Under the pieces are notes generated by a model. It ran no database searches, had not been told where the DNA came from, and saw nothing but the letters and a program-made list of their open reading frames with translations. 64,000 nt of DNA. It comes from Maritalea porphyrae. Lineage in GTDB: Bacteria; Pseudomonadota; Alphaproteobacteria; Rhizobiales; Devosiaceae. Shown here piece by piece: positions 35,589-44,769 of the stretch (within the stretch, counting starts at the first letter, position 1; each line of letters begins with the position of its first letter). Location: the NCBI RefSeq assembly GCF_030159895.1, contig NZ_BSNI01000002.1:932039-996038 (forward strand), written 5' to 3'. Both the position numbers and the translations under genes were made by a program.

Positions 35589-36023
35589 ATGGAAAAACGC
35601 CTAAATGCGGCTGAACTTGAGGGATTGATCGAAGAGATTTGCGCACCTTGGGTGCAAGAATTGGGCATCAAGGTCAGGGAACTGAGCGAATCGGAAACTC
35701 AATTCGTCATGCCGGCGACGGAAAAAATTCTGCGTCATCGTGGCCCCAATGGCGGCTTAGTTTCAGGTCAGGCGCTTATGGCTGGGTCCGACACTGTGAG
35801 CTTTCTAGCACTGAGCTACTTGAACGGACGTTTCCGCAATTGCGTTACCGTCGATATGTCCACTAACTTCATGCGCCCATTGCCCGAGGGTAATGTTATT
35901 TACAAAGTAACCGTGCTGTCGAACGGTAAGCGGTTGGCGACAACGCGCGTCGATATTTTTGCTGAAGGCAGCGAAAAAGTTGCAACGACTTCAACCGGCG
36001 TTTTCGCCTACATCGAAGACTAG
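35589..36023 (+). CDS. PaaI-like hotdog thioesterase
   Basis: Acyl-CoA thioesterase-like protein of 144 residues with the hotdog fold. The segment HRGPNGGLVSGQALMAGSDT replaces the usual HGG motif, and CVTVDMSTNFMRPLPEGN is the second conserved strand. It is a different, more divergent paralogue than paaI at 43124. Start ATG 35589 with GGAG nine bases upstream. It is divergent from paaA and convergent with paaX, so it likely rescues CoA from dead-end intermediates of the same pathway. Confidence 0.85.
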   Translation: MEKRLNAAELEGLIEEICAPWVQELGIKVRELSESETQFVMPATEKILRHRGPNGGLVSGQALMAGSDTVSFLALSYLNGRFRNCVTVDMSTNFMRPLPEGNVIYKVTVLSNGKRLATTRVDIFAEGSEKVATTSTGVFAYIED

Positions 36024-36028
36024 CAATT

Positions 36029-36898
36029 CTATGATTTGAAGCGGCGCATCAATTCAGCTTGCGCTGCTTTTTTGGGTTCTGCATCCCACCAGTTTTGACT
36101 CTGCTCGAGCAACGACAAATACAGGTCACGCACCAAAGCGTGGCAGGGCGCGCCCGGCCAGTCGATAGGCAGAAGGTGTTTTGGCAATGCAGGTTGCTTC
36201 AAAATCAGTCGCCGCCAATCATGAATTAGCAATGTGCGGACGCACAGTGCTTCAAGCGCCGAAAGTGTTTCCAACTTGGATCGTGTCTCGACCAGCGGCG
36301 CAAACCGCTCGATCAACGACAGATAGTCATCAGCCAATGACTGCAAATCCAGCTTCTCAACCACCCATTCGGGCAACGCATCGATTTGACTCTCAATCTG
36401 GATCATGTCCGCATCGGCTAGCTGTTTGCGCACTTTTTCACTTGGGTCGGCAAACAAAGCAACGCCGTTGCGCAGTTGCAGGCCGCCAAATGCATCTAGC
36501 AAGGCATTTTGTGTTTCGCGGGCATGGCCAATTACGTCGGGACCAATCGCAATTATCAAACTCTGAGGATCAGGCGAAAACTCTGCTTTGTAGATTTTCT
36601 GCGTTGCTGGGATGAAACTTTTCAACCCCGCTTTGGAAAGCTGGTAAAAGCTATTGCGGCCTTGCTTTTCGCGCGTAACCCAGCCCTCTTTGGCCAGCCG
36701 CGACATCGCCGTGCGCAAAGCGCCGCTTTCCACATTCATTGTGCCAAGAATCGTTTGCAGGTCCGACATGGCGACAGTGCCGCCATGTGGTTGTATAGCA
36801 TCACCGAAAATAGTGATCACCACCGACCAAACGCGCAATCGACCATCTGAATGTAGATGGTCAATCAATGGTTGAATCAGTGGGTTAGCCGTGCTCAT
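36029..36898 (-). CDS. paaX: Phenylacetic acid degradation repressor PaaX
   Basis: GntR-like repressor of 289 residues that senses phenylacetyl-CoA. The winged-helix region is near residues 40-90 (MNVESGALRTAMSRLAKEGW then VTREKQGRNSFYQLS), and the PaaX-specific C-terminal domain includes CHALVRDLYLSLLEQSQNWW. It is the last gene of the paaFH-P450-paaZ-paaX transcript, six bases after paaZ, so it is probably autoregulated through that operon. Confidence 0.95.
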   Translation of the reverse strand: MSTANPLIQPLIDHLHSDGRLRVWSVVITIFGDAIQPHGGTVAMSDLQTILGTMNVESGALRTAMSRLAKEGWVTREKQGRNSFYQLSKAGLKSFIPATQKIYKAEFSPDPQSLIIAIGPDVIGHARETQNALLDAFGGLQLRNGVALFADPSEKVRKQLADADMIQIESQIDALPEWVVEKLDLQSLADDYLSLIERFAPLVETRSKLETLSALEALCVRTLLIHDWRRLILKQPALPKHLLPIDWPGAPCHALVRDLYLSLLEQSQNWWDAEPKKAAQAELMRRFKS

Positions 36899-36904
36899 GC
36901 ACTC

Positions 36905-38944
36905 CTATGTACGCTCAAACGCCACCATCGTCAAAAGCTCATATTCAGCCACTTGCTCATCATCCTGGTTGAACATATTGACGTGCCAGCGCACCTCGCC
37001 ATATTCGTCGGTGCGCTTGGTTTTGCGTTTCACTGTAATGCTCACGCGCACTTCGTCGCCCGCGCTCACAGGCTTTTGGAAGCTAAGATCATTTAAGCCC
37101 GTATTGGCCAAAACTGGACCAGGGTTCGGTTCAACAAACAAGCCGGCGGCGAAGCTCAAGAGCAAATAGCCATGCGCAACGCGCCCGGGGAAAAATGGAT
37201 TGGCTGCTGCGGCTTCTTCATCCATATGCGCGTAGAATGTATCCCCTGTGAAGTGGGCGAAATGCTCGATATCTTCAAGCGTTACTTTGCGCGAGGGTGT
37301 GTGCACGGTTTCGCCAATTTGCAGCTCGTTGAACGTGCGTGTGAAAGGATGGGCAGGCGGTTCAATAAACTTTGCGCCCTTCACATAGGTGCCGCCAATT
37401 GCGGTCAGCAAATCGGGGCTGCCTTGCACTGCTGTGCGCTGCATATAGTGCGTTACACCACGCACGCCGCCGAGTTCCTCGCCACCACCGGCACGACCGG
37501 GGCCGCCATGAACCATGTGCGGCAAAGGCGAGCCGTGGCCTGTCGACTCTTTCATTGAGTCACGGTTGTTGAAATATAGCCGACCGTGGAATGCGCCAGC
37601 GCCCATGGTGAGTTGCTGCGCAACGCTTGGATCATTGGTGATCACTGACGCTACAAGCGAACCGCCACCTTTATTCATCAACTCAATTGCATGATTGAGA
37701 TCGCGATAGCCCATAACCGTGGCCACCGGGCCAAAGGCCTCAGTTGAGTGGACGATTGAAGCGGTGTCGGGATTTTCGCAATGGAACAACATCGGCGAAA
37801 CAAATGCGCCATTGTCCAAATCGTCGCCGTTTAGTGAAAGTGCATCTTGATCGCCATAGGCGAGGGTGCATTCAGAACCAATTTCTGCCGCCTTTTCCAA
37901 CACATCGCGTTTTTGATCAAGCGAAGCAAGTGCGCCCATGCGGGTGCCATCCGCCGTCGGATCGCCGATCACTGTTTTGGCCAGGCGCGCGCTCATCGCA
38001 TCAATTACATCTTGCACTCTGTCTTGCTGCACAATCATGCGGCGAATGGCCGTGCATTTTTGACCAGCCTTTGTGGTCATTTCGCGCGATGCTTCTTTGA
38101 TGAAGAGATCGAACTCAGGCGTATCCGGTGTTGCATCTGGTCCAAGCACGGAAGCATTCAGGCTATCCTGTTCAGCGACAAAGCGGACGCCGTTTTTCAA
38201 AATATTGTCGTTTGATTTCAGATAGGATGCCGTGTTCGCAGAGCCCGTAAAGCTTACCACGTCCTGGCAATCAAGTCGGTCCAGCAAATCGCCCGTTCCC
38301 CCCATGATTAGTTGCACTGCACCTTCTGGCAATATGCCGCTTTCTATCATCATCTTCACGCAAGCTTCTGTGAGATACGATGTTGAAGTGGCCGGCTTCA
38401 CAATCGCTGGAACGCCAGCCAATAGCGTTGGCGCAAGCTTTTCTAACATTCCCCACATTGGAAAATTGAACGCGTTAATATGCACCGCAACGCCTAGTAA
38501 TGGCGTGCAATAATGCTGACCCAAAAAAGTGCCGTTGCGCGAAAGGATTTCGAGATCGCCGTCCGGGTAGATGTGTGCATCGGGCATTTCGCGACGACCT
38601 TTGGAGGCGTATACGAACATGGTGCCAATTCCACCATCAATATCAATCTTACTGTCCGCAAGCGTTGCACCGGTCTTGTATGAAAGCTCATAAAGCGGGT
38701 CGCGCCGCTCGTTCAAATAGGTCGCCAGCGCCTTGAGCATTCGCGCCCGATCATGAAACGTCATGGCGCGCAGTGCCGGACCGCCCTTTTGTTTGGCGTA
38801 GTCGATCACGGCTTGGAAATCCAAGCTGTCAGACCCAGCGTTGGCAATGTGTTCACCGGTAACGGCGGAGAAGATTTTGCGTGTCTTGCCAGATGGTCCC
38901 ACCCACTGGCCGCCTGCATAGCTTTCAAGCTGCATAATAGACAT
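36905..38944 (-). CDS. paaZ: Bifunctional PaaZ: oxepin-CoA hydrolase / semialdehyde dehydrogenase
   Basis: Opens oxepin-CoA and oxidises the resulting aldehyde to 3-oxo-5,6-dehydrosuberyl-CoA. The 679-residue protein has an N-terminal aldehyde dehydrogenase domain (catalytic Cys in TKAGQKCTAIRRMIV; GHGSPLPHMVHGGPGRAGGG) and a C-terminal MaoC-like hydratase domain (HFAHFTGDTFYAHMDEEAAA then FPGRVAHGYLLLSFAAGLF). Both activities are therefore likely retained. It lies 13 bases downstream of the P450 gene and just upstream of paaX. Confidence 0.97.
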   Translation of the reverse strand: MSIMQLESYAGGQWVGPSGKTRKIFSAVTGEHIANAGSDSLDFQAVIDYAKQKGGPALRAMTFHDRARMLKALATYLNERRDPLYELSYKTGATLADSKIDIDGGIGTMFVYASKGRREMPDAHIYPDGDLEILSRNGTFLGQHYCTPLLGVAVHINAFNFPMWGMLEKLAPTLLAGVPAIVKPATSTSYLTEACVKMMIESGILPEGAVQLIMGGTGDLLDRLDCQDVVSFTGSANTASYLKSNDNILKNGVRFVAEQDSLNASVLGPDATPDTPEFDLFIKEASREMTTKAGQKCTAIRRMIVQQDRVQDVIDAMSARLAKTVIGDPTADGTRMGALASLDQKRDVLEKAAEIGSECTLAYGDQDALSLNGDDLDNGAFVSPMLFHCENPDTASIVHSTEAFGPVATVMGYRDLNHAIELMNKGGGSLVASVITNDPSVAQQLTMGAGAFHGRLYFNNRDSMKESTGHGSPLPHMVHGGPGRAGGGEELGGVRGVTHYMQRTAVQGSPDLLTAIGGTYVKGAKFIEPPAHPFTRTFNELQIGETVHTPSRKVTLEDIEHFAHFTGDTFYAHMDEEAAAANPFFPGRVAHGYLLLSFAAGLFVEPNPGPVLANTGLNDLSFQKPVSAGDEVRVSITVKRKTKRTDEYGEVRWHVNMFNQDDEQVAEYELLTMVAFERT

Positions 38945-38957
38945 TGATTTTAAACCC

Positions 38958-40175
38958 TTAGTTCAGTTTTGCTGGCAATTTCGCATAGCCACGGAATCTT
39001 AGACGCCCGCCTAACTCTGCATTGCCGGTGAGTTGATAGTTTGGATATTTCTTGAGGAAGCGATTGACCGCGATGCGCCCTTCCATTCGCGCCAGTTGAA
39101 AGCCAACGCACAGGTGCGGTCCGCCCGCAAATGCCAAATGCCGGTTTGGTTTGCGCATCAATTTTAACTCGTCTGGATCGTCAAATTGTGCTGGGTCGCG
39201 GTTGGCTGCACCAATCACCAAATGCAAATTGCTGCCTGCCGGAATTTTATGTCCGTCAATTTCAATATCAGCCGTTGTTTCACGGTTGCCCAATTGGTTG
39301 GGTGACAAGAAGCGCAAGAATTCATCGACCCCGGTTTTGATGATCTCGGGATTGGACTTGAGGGCATATTTTTGCCCCGGGAAATCGTGCAATGCAGCCA
39401 GCGCATTGCCGATCAGGTTCGTGGTGGTTTCGTGGCCAGCGTTTAGAATGAAGATGCAGTTTTGCAGCAGCTCAGTTTCGGATAGTTCGCCTTCTTCGCT
39501 TTCAATCAAACGCGTCAAAACATCGGTCTCGGGATCACCTGGGTGTCTGCGACGATCATCAGCCAAGTCTTTCAAATAGGCTTTGAAATCGATGACAGAT
39601 TGATTTCCTTTGGCGAGTTGCTCTGCTGTCAGCGTTGGTTCAAGTGCGCCCAAAATCGCCAGCGACCAATCACGTAGCGGCTCGCGATCTGCCATCGGCA
39701 TATTAAACATATTGCCAATGATTTGGATTGGGATCTTGCTGGCGAAATCCTCGATGAGGTCAACCTGTTCCCGGCCATCCATCTGATCCAAAAGCATGTC
39801 AATTGTGTCAATCAACCCCGGTTCCATATTGGCGATTGCGCGAGCATTGAGTGCGCCGACCATGATTTTGCGTACGCGTGTGTGTAGCGGTGGTTCGTTG
39901 AATACAAGCGAGGTCGTATGGTGCTCATATAGCGGCGCGTCGCCGCCAAATTTTGGCAGGAAGGCGCGTTTCTTATCAGAGATAAAAAGCGTTGTGTCGC
40001 GGTAAATGCGGTCGAGATCGGCGTAGCGGGTCAAAACAAATGACCCGTCTGGCTGAGCGCAAACGGGCGCGTATTCGAGCAACGCATGATAAAAGGGGAA
40101 CGGGTCCTCAGCAAATCCATCTGGCGGATTTGTCAGGTCGAACCCTTCTATCATCTCGCGCTCAATCGTGGTCAC
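38958..40175 (-). CDS. Cytochrome P450 inside the paa operon
   Basis: Soluble haem monooxygenase of 405 residues. The I-helix motif AGHETT (ILNAGHETTTNLIGNAL), the ExxR motif (EFLRFLSPNQ) and the haem loop FAGGPHLCVGFQLARME with its Cys ligand near residue 350 are all intact. There is no signal or membrane anchor, as for bacterial class I P450s. Its start overlaps the upstream paaFH stop by four bases and paaZ follows after 13 bases, so it is translationally coupled into phenylacetate degradation. A P450 is not a standard paa component. It may convert a related aromatic acid into a pathway substrate; electron donors are not encoded nearby except PaaE. Confidence 0.93.
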   Translation of the reverse strand: MTTIEREMIEGFDLTNPPDGFAEDPFPFYHALLEYAPVCAQPDGSFVLTRYADLDRIYRDTTLFISDKKRAFLPKFGGDAPLYEHHTTSLVFNEPPLHTRVRKIMVGALNARAIANMEPGLIDTIDMLLDQMDGREQVDLIEDFASKIPIQIIGNMFNMPMADREPLRDWSLAILGALEPTLTAEQLAKGNQSVIDFKAYLKDLADDRRRHPGDPETDVLTRLIESEEGELSETELLQNCIFILNAGHETTTNLIGNALAALHDFPGQKYALKSNPEIIKTGVDEFLRFLSPNQLGNRETTADIEIDGHKIPAGSNLHLVIGAANRDPAQFDDPDELKLMRKPNRHLAFAGGPHLCVGFQLARMEGRIAVNRFLKKYPNYQLTGNAELGGRLRFRGYAKLPAKLN

Positions 40176-42205
40176 TTGAGCCGCTCCGAAAGTCGCCAGC
40201 TGTTTGGGCTTTGCGCTGCCACATCTGCTATCGCATTCTTGACGCGATCAATGCCAATTTCGTTGGCATAATGCATCGGGCCGCCGCGCCAGCGCGGGAA
40301 GCCGTAGCCGTGAATTTTTACCAAATCCACATCAAGGTCACGTTCGGCGATGCCTTCTTCAACAATCAGCGCGCCTTCATTGATCATCACCGCTAGCAGC
40401 CGATCGATAATTTCTTGGTCTGTGAAGGTACGTCGTTCAATGCCAGCTTCACTTGCCTCTTTCTCAATAAGATCGGTGACAAAGCTGTCTTCATTGGGTT
40501 TGCGGTCGCCCTCGACATAAGCGTACCAGCCTTTTTGGCTGCGTTGCCCGAAACGCTCTGCCTCACACAACAAATCGCCAATGCGCACGTAACGCTCATT
40601 GGGGGAACGGGTCGGCGCTTGGCGTTTGCGATTAGCCCATGAGATTTGCAGACCCGTGAGGTCCTGCAACTCATACGGTCCCATCGGCATGCCAAAGCCG
40701 CGCATTGCCTCGTCGATCTGTTTTGGCGTGCAACCATCCATCAACAAATAATCCGCTTGACGGCGGTAGGCCGACAAAATGCGGTTGCCAATAAACCCGT
40801 CGCATATGCCCGAAAGAACACCCACTTTGCGCAGCCGTTTGCCCAAATCAAACCCAGTGGCCAACACGTCTTTTGATGTTGTCGGCAGACGCACAATTTC
40901 GAGTAGTTTCATGATGTGGGCAGGCGAAAAGAAGTGCAGCCCGATAAAGCGGGAGGGGTTCGTGATGCCGTCAAAGATTTGCGTTGGGTCGATATAGGAT
41001 GTGTTTGTCGCCAAGATCGCATCTTCACGCATGTGGCTGGCAAGCGATTGGAACACTTGCTGCTTTACGCTCAAATCTTCGAATACGGCTTCTATGGCCA
41101 AATCTGCGTCGGCCGAGGCGGCATAATCGTCTGAAACGATCAGGTTGGATTTAAGCTTTTCAGCCTTCTCGTCTGATATTTTGCCACGCTTCACACCGCC
41201 GGCAATCAAACCCTCAATGCGCTCCCGCCCTGCGTCTGCGGCAGCTTGATCGCGCTCAATTAGTGTAACGTCATAACCTGCATTGAGGCACGCAAAGCCA
41301 ATTCCTGCACCCATCAAGCCGCCACCAACAACAGTGATTTTTCGGATTTCAAGCGGCGTGCCGCCCTCAATTGCCTTAGGTTTGCTCACTGCACGTTCGG
41401 AGAAGAAGGCATGACGCAGTGCTTTTGATTGCGCGCTGTCACGTAACTCTAAGTGCAGCGCGCGTTCTTTGGGTTGGCCCTCTTTGAAGGGCAAAGTAGC
41501 GGCCCACTCAATGGCGCGCAAATTGTCGAGCGGCGATGTTTGACCTTTTGCTCGTTTGACGATCTCGGCGCGTTTGTTTTCAAAATAGTCATAAGCAACT
41601 ACAGCCGGTGTGCGCTGGCTGATCGGCGACAAGACAGTTGGCAAATCTGCAGCAAAGGCAGTTGCGGCTTCTAGCGGATCACCATCAAAAACCTCATCTA
41701 ACCCACCAAGGTCATATAGCTTTTGCGCGTCAATCAGTTGACCTGTCGTGGCCAATTCGACGGCGGCTTCAACCCCGATGAGACGTGGCAAGCGCTGTGA
41801 TCCAGCCGCACCAGGGACTAAGCCGAGATTAACCTCAGGTAGTCCGAACCGCGTGCCTTTTTGGGCGAGGCGAAAATCGCACGCCATTGCCAATTCAAAT
41901 CCGCCACCAAGTGTGGTTCCGTGGGTCGCTGCGATCCAGGGGACTGAGCTGTCTTCGATTGTCTGATAGACGTCCGGCAAATGCGGTTCTTGCGGCGGCT
42001 TGCCAAATTCTGAAATATCGCCGCCAGCAACAAAGGTGCGTCCCGCGCAGTAGACAATTGCCGCTTTCGCGTTTGCCTTTTCTGCTGCGGCCACAGCATC
42101 TAGCAACCCAATGCGAACAGCAACGCCAGTTGCATTTACCGGTGGGTTGTCAATTTTAACAAGAGCGATATCGCCCTTAATCTCGCAACTTACAACGTTC
42201 GACAA
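40172..42205 (-). CDS. Fused enoyl-CoA hydratase / 3-hydroxyacyl-CoA dehydrogenase (PaaF-PaaH-like, FadB type)
   Basis: Two-domain beta-oxidation enzyme of about 677 residues. The N-terminal hydratase has the catalytic Glu residues in GTTLGGGFELAMACDF and GLPEVNLGLVPGAAGSQRLP; the dehydrogenase domain has the Rossmann motif VVGGGLMGAGIGFACLNAGY and SGICDGFIGNRI. In the paa pathway it would hydrate and oxidise the intermediates after ring opening, replacing separate PaaF and PaaH. Start is uncertain: TTG 42205 follows GGGGGA by seven bases and gives a normal N-terminus (SNVVSCEIKGDIALVKI); TTG 42256 would overlap a candidate operator. Confidence 0.92.
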   Translation of the reverse strand: MSNVVSCEIKGDIALVKIDNPPVNATGVAVRIGLLDAVAAAEKANAKAAIVYCAGRTFVAGGDISEFGKPPQEPHLPDVYQTIEDSSVPWIAATHGTTLGGGFELAMACDFRLAQKGTRFGLPEVNLGLVPGAAGSQRLPRLIGVEAAVELATTGQLIDAQKLYDLGGLDEVFDGDPLEAATAFAADLPTVLSPISQRTPAVVAYDYFENKRAEIVKRAKGQTSPLDNLRAIEWAATLPFKEGQPKERALHLELRDSAQSKALRHAFFSERAVSKPKAIEGGTPLEIRKITVVGGGLMGAGIGFACLNAGYDVTLIERDQAAADAGRERIEGLIAGGVKRGKISDEKAEKLKSNLIVSDDYAASADADLAIEAVFEDLSVKQQVFQSLASHMREDAILATNTSYIDPTQIFDGITNPSRFIGLHFFSPAHIMKLLEIVRLPTTSKDVLATGFDLGKRLRKVGVLSGICDGFIGNRILSAYRRQADYLLMDGCTPKQIDEAMRGFGMPMGPYELQDLTGLQISWANRKRQAPTRSPNERYVRIGDLLCEAERFGQRSQKGWYAYVEGDRKPNEDSFVTDLIEKEASEAGIERRTFTDQEIIDRLLAVMINEGALIVEEGIAERDLDVDLVKIHGYGFPRWRGGPMHYANEIGIDRVKNAIADVAAQSPNSWRLSERLK

Positions 42206-42251
42206 CGTCCATCCCCCAAAAGTCGAAACATCCAATTTCGAACATATATTG

Positions 42252-42265
42252 ACCAACCAGTCGGT
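42252..42265. promoter_or_regulatory. ACCAAC-CA-GTCGGT dyad in the paa divergent promoter
   Basis: A 6-2-6 inverted repeat with a single mismatch, about 46 bases upstream of the preferred paaFH start. Such ACCnAC/GTnGGT half-sites are common for TetR-family regulators of acyl-CoA pathways. The TetR-type gene at 46086 is the natural candidate. Function is inferred. Confidence 0.5.
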
Positions 42266-42281
42266 TTATGTAAAGCTAAAT

Positions 42282-42299
42282 TTCACATGAGAAGTAAAT
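42282..42299. promoter_or_regulatory. Shared 18-base dyad between paaFH and paaG
   Basis: TTCACAT-GAG-AAGTAAAT differs from the site at 35546-35563 only in the three central bases. It lies between two divergent paa transcripts, 37 bases upstream of the paaG start. Together the two copies mark a locus-wide regulator. Confidence 0.65.
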
Positions 42300-42335
42300 C
42301 TCGAACATTTGTCGGGATATCCTGGGGAGGATCGC

Positions 42336-43127
42336 GTGAGCGACACAATTATCGTCACAAAGGCCGATGGCTGGGTGGAAATAGCGCTTAATCGACCAGA
42401 TCGATTGAATTCGTTCAATGACGAAATGCACGGCGCATTACAGGCGGCATTGGGTGAAGCAAAAGATGATGATTCGGTTCGGGCCATTTTGCTCACAGGG
42501 TCCGGGCGGGGATTCTGTGCCGGGCAAGATCTGGACGCGCGCGATCCACGCAAAATGACGTCGCCACCAGATTTGCAGGCGACCATTTCAAATTTCTACA
42601 ACCCGCTGGTCAAACTCATTCGCTCAATCAACAAGCCAATCATTTGTGCTGTAAATGGCGTAGCGGCAGGCGCGGGTGTCAATATTGCGCTCGGCTGCGA
42701 TGTGGTTTTTGCGGCGGAAAGTGCCAAATTCATCCAGAGTTTTTCAAAAGTTGGCTTGGTGCCCGATGCTGGTGGTAGTTGGATATTGCCGCGTCTTATT
42801 GGTGAGGCGCGCGCGAAATATATCTGCATGACAGCAACGCCTGTTCCCGCAAAGCAAGCGGTTGAATGGGGTATGATCTGGCAGGCATTGCCAGATGATC
42901 AGTTGATGGATGAGGTGCGAAAGTTCACTGCGCAAATGGCAGAAGGCCCAACGTTTGGGTTGGGCATGATGAAGCGAGCCTTGCAAACATCATTCGACCA
43001 TTCACTGGATGAGCATTTGGCTGTTGAGGCTGAAATGCAGGGGCGTTGTGGGCGATCTAAAGATTATGCGGAAGGCGTAAGTGCGTTTCTTGATAAGCGA
43101 CCAACCAAATTCGGCGGTATTGAATGA
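42336..43127 (+). CDS. paaG: 2-(1,2-epoxy-1,2-dihydrophenyl)acetyl-CoA isomerase PaaG
   Basis: Crotonase-family isomerase (263 residues) that converts the ring epoxide to oxepin-CoA. Crotonase motifs: RAILLTGSGRGFCAGQDLDA, CAVNGVAAGAGVNIALGCDV and FSKVGLVPDAGGSWILPRLI; the Asp in PDAGG is typical of PaaG. The start is GTG at 42336 with GGGGAGG five bases upstream. It overlaps paaI by four bases. Confidence 0.93.
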   Translation: MSDTIIVTKADGWVEIALNRPDRLNSFNDEMHGALQAALGEAKDDDSVRAILLTGSGRGFCAGQDLDARDPRKMTSPPDLQATISNFYNPLVKLIRSINKPIICAVNGVAAGAGVNIALGCDVVFAAESAKFIQSFSKVGLVPDAGGSWILPRLIGEARAKYICMTATPVPAKQAVEWGMIWQALPDDQLMDEVRKFTAQMAEGPTFGLGMMKRALQTSFDHSLDEHLAVEAEMQGRCGRSKDYAEGVSAFLDKRPTKFGGIE

Positions 43128-43561
43128 TGACGCCGCTGGAACGCGCACAAAAATCGGCACAAGCCATGTGGGATAATGATTCCGCGTCGCAGCGCGTTGG
43201 TATGAAACTCGTTGAAGTTGGCGTTGGCAGTGCTGTCCTGTCCATGATCATTGATGATCAGCATTTAAACGGCCACAAAATCTGTCATGGCGGTTACATT
43301 TTTATGCTGGCCGATAGCGCGTTTGCCTTCGCTTGCAACAGCTATAATCAGCTCGCGGTCGCCTATCAAAATTCTATCACCTATTCCGCACCCGGCAAAA
43401 AGGGTGACGTGCTGACCGCTAAGGCTGTTGAAGTCAGTAAATCAGGGCGTTCTGGCATCTACGACGTGACAATAACAAATCAAAATGATGAGGCGTTGGC
43501 GCATTTTCGCGGACACTCGCGCACCATCAAAGGTACACATTTTACGGAGAATGAGGCGTGA
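43124..43561 (+). CDS. paaI: Hydroxyphenylacetyl-CoA thioesterase PaaI
   Basis: Hotdog thioesterase of 145 residues. HKICHGGYIFMLADSAFAFA is the catalytic PaaI segment with HGG and the Asp on the helix, followed by QNSITYSAPGKKGDVLTAKA. It releases CoA from toxic or dead-end ring-hydroxylated intermediates. It overlaps paaG and the paaJ start by four bases each. Confidence 0.94.
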   Translation: MMTPLERAQKSAQAMWDNDSASQRVGMKLVEVGVGSAVLSMIIDDQHLNGHKICHGGYIFMLADSAFAFACNSYNQLAVAYQNSITYSAPGKKGDVLTAKAVEVSKSGRSGIYDVTITNQNDEALAHFRGHSRTIKGTHFTENEA

Positions 43562-44760
43562 ACGAAGCCTATTTGTGCGAAGGGTTTAGAACTCCAATTG
43601 GTCGGTTTGGCGGCACGCTGTCATCGGTACGTCCAGACGATATGCTCGCCCATGTGATTAAAAAGACAATGGAAGCGGCGCCAAATCTTGATCCAGCCGC
43701 CATCGATGATTGCTATATGGGGTGCGCCAACCAGGCGGGCGAAGACAACCGCAATGTAGCGCGTATGGCGACACTTCTTGCGGGGTTGCCAACAAGCGTG
43801 CCGGGTACCACCATCAATCGTCTTTGCGGTTCCGGTTTGGATGCAGTCGGCATGGCCGCACGTGCAATCAAAGCGGGCGAAGCAGAAGTGATTCTGGCCG
43901 GTGGCGTTGAGAGCATGAGCCGCGCACCATTTGTGATGCCAAAAGCTGATACCGCCTTTTCGCGCAACGCAGAGATTTACGACACTACAATCGGCTGGCG
44001 CTTCGTCAATAAACTGATGAAGAAGCAGTATGGCATCGATTCCATGCCCGAAACCGGCGAAAATGTTGCTGAGGACTTTAACGTTTCGCGGCAAGATCAA
44101 GACGCTTTCGCGTTCCGATCTCAAGAGCGCGCGGCCAAGGCCACTGCTTCGGGCCGATTGGCGCAAGAAATCGTTTCTGTTCAAATCCCGCAGCGCAAGA
44201 AAGACCCAATTGTCTTTGCGCAGGACGAGCACCCGCGCGCGTCGACCATGGAAAAGCTTGCGTCGCTGGCTACGCCTTTCCGTGAAGGCGGAACCGTAAC
44301 TGCTGGCAACGCATCTGGTGTCAATGATGGCGCAGTTGCCATTATCATTGCGTCAAAAGCCGCTGTTGAAAAATATGGGCTGAAACCAAAAGCTAAAATC
44401 ACTGGACTTGCAACGGCGGGCGTTGAACCGCGCATCATGGGTATCGGTCCAGCACCGGCATCGCAAAAGCTCTTGGACCGCCAAGGGTTGAAGATTTCAG
44501 ACGTCGATTTGATCGAACTGAACGAGGCATTTGCGTCTCAAGGTATTGCCGTTTTGCGCCAATTAGGCGTGGCCGAAGATGCGGATTTCGTCAATCCAAA
44601 TGGTGGCGCCATTGCACTTGGCCATCCGCTTGGAATGTCCGGTGCGCGCCTAGCGCTGACCGCAGGCATTGAATTGCAAAATACAGGCAGTAAGCGCGCG
44701 CTGTGCACCATGTGCATCGGTGTTGGCCAAGGCATCGCTCTGATGCTTGAGCGCGCGTAA
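43558..44760 (+). CDS. paaJ: 3-oxoadipyl-CoA/3-oxo-5,6-dehydrosuberyl-CoA thiolase PaaJ
   Basis: Thiolase of 400 residues performing the two beta-ketothiolase cleavages of the pathway. The nucleophilic Cys lies in TTINRLCGSGLDAVGMAARA, the His in NPNGGAIALGHPLGMSGAR, and the second Cys in CTMCIGVGQG. The start is GTG at 43558 with GGAGAATGAG upstream, overlapping paaI by four bases. Confidence 0.94.
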   Translation: MNEAYLCEGFRTPIGRFGGTLSSVRPDDMLAHVIKKTMEAAPNLDPAAIDDCYMGCANQAGEDNRNVARMATLLAGLPTSVPGTTINRLCGSGLDAVGMAARAIKAGEAEVILAGGVESMSRAPFVMPKADTAFSRNAEIYDTTIGWRFVNKLMKKQYGIDSMPETGENVAEDFNVSRQDQDAFAFRSQERAAKATASGRLAQEIVSVQIPQRKKDPIVFAQDEHPRASTMEKLASLATPFREGGTVTAGNASGVNDGAVAIIIASKAAVEKYGLKPKAKITGLATAGVEPRIMGIGPAPASQKLLDRQGLKISDVDLIELNEAFASQGIAVLRQLGVAEDADFVNPNGGAIALGHPLGMSGARLALTAGIELQNTGSKRALCTMCIGVGQGIALMLERA

Positions 44761-44769
44761 GGGGGAGTT

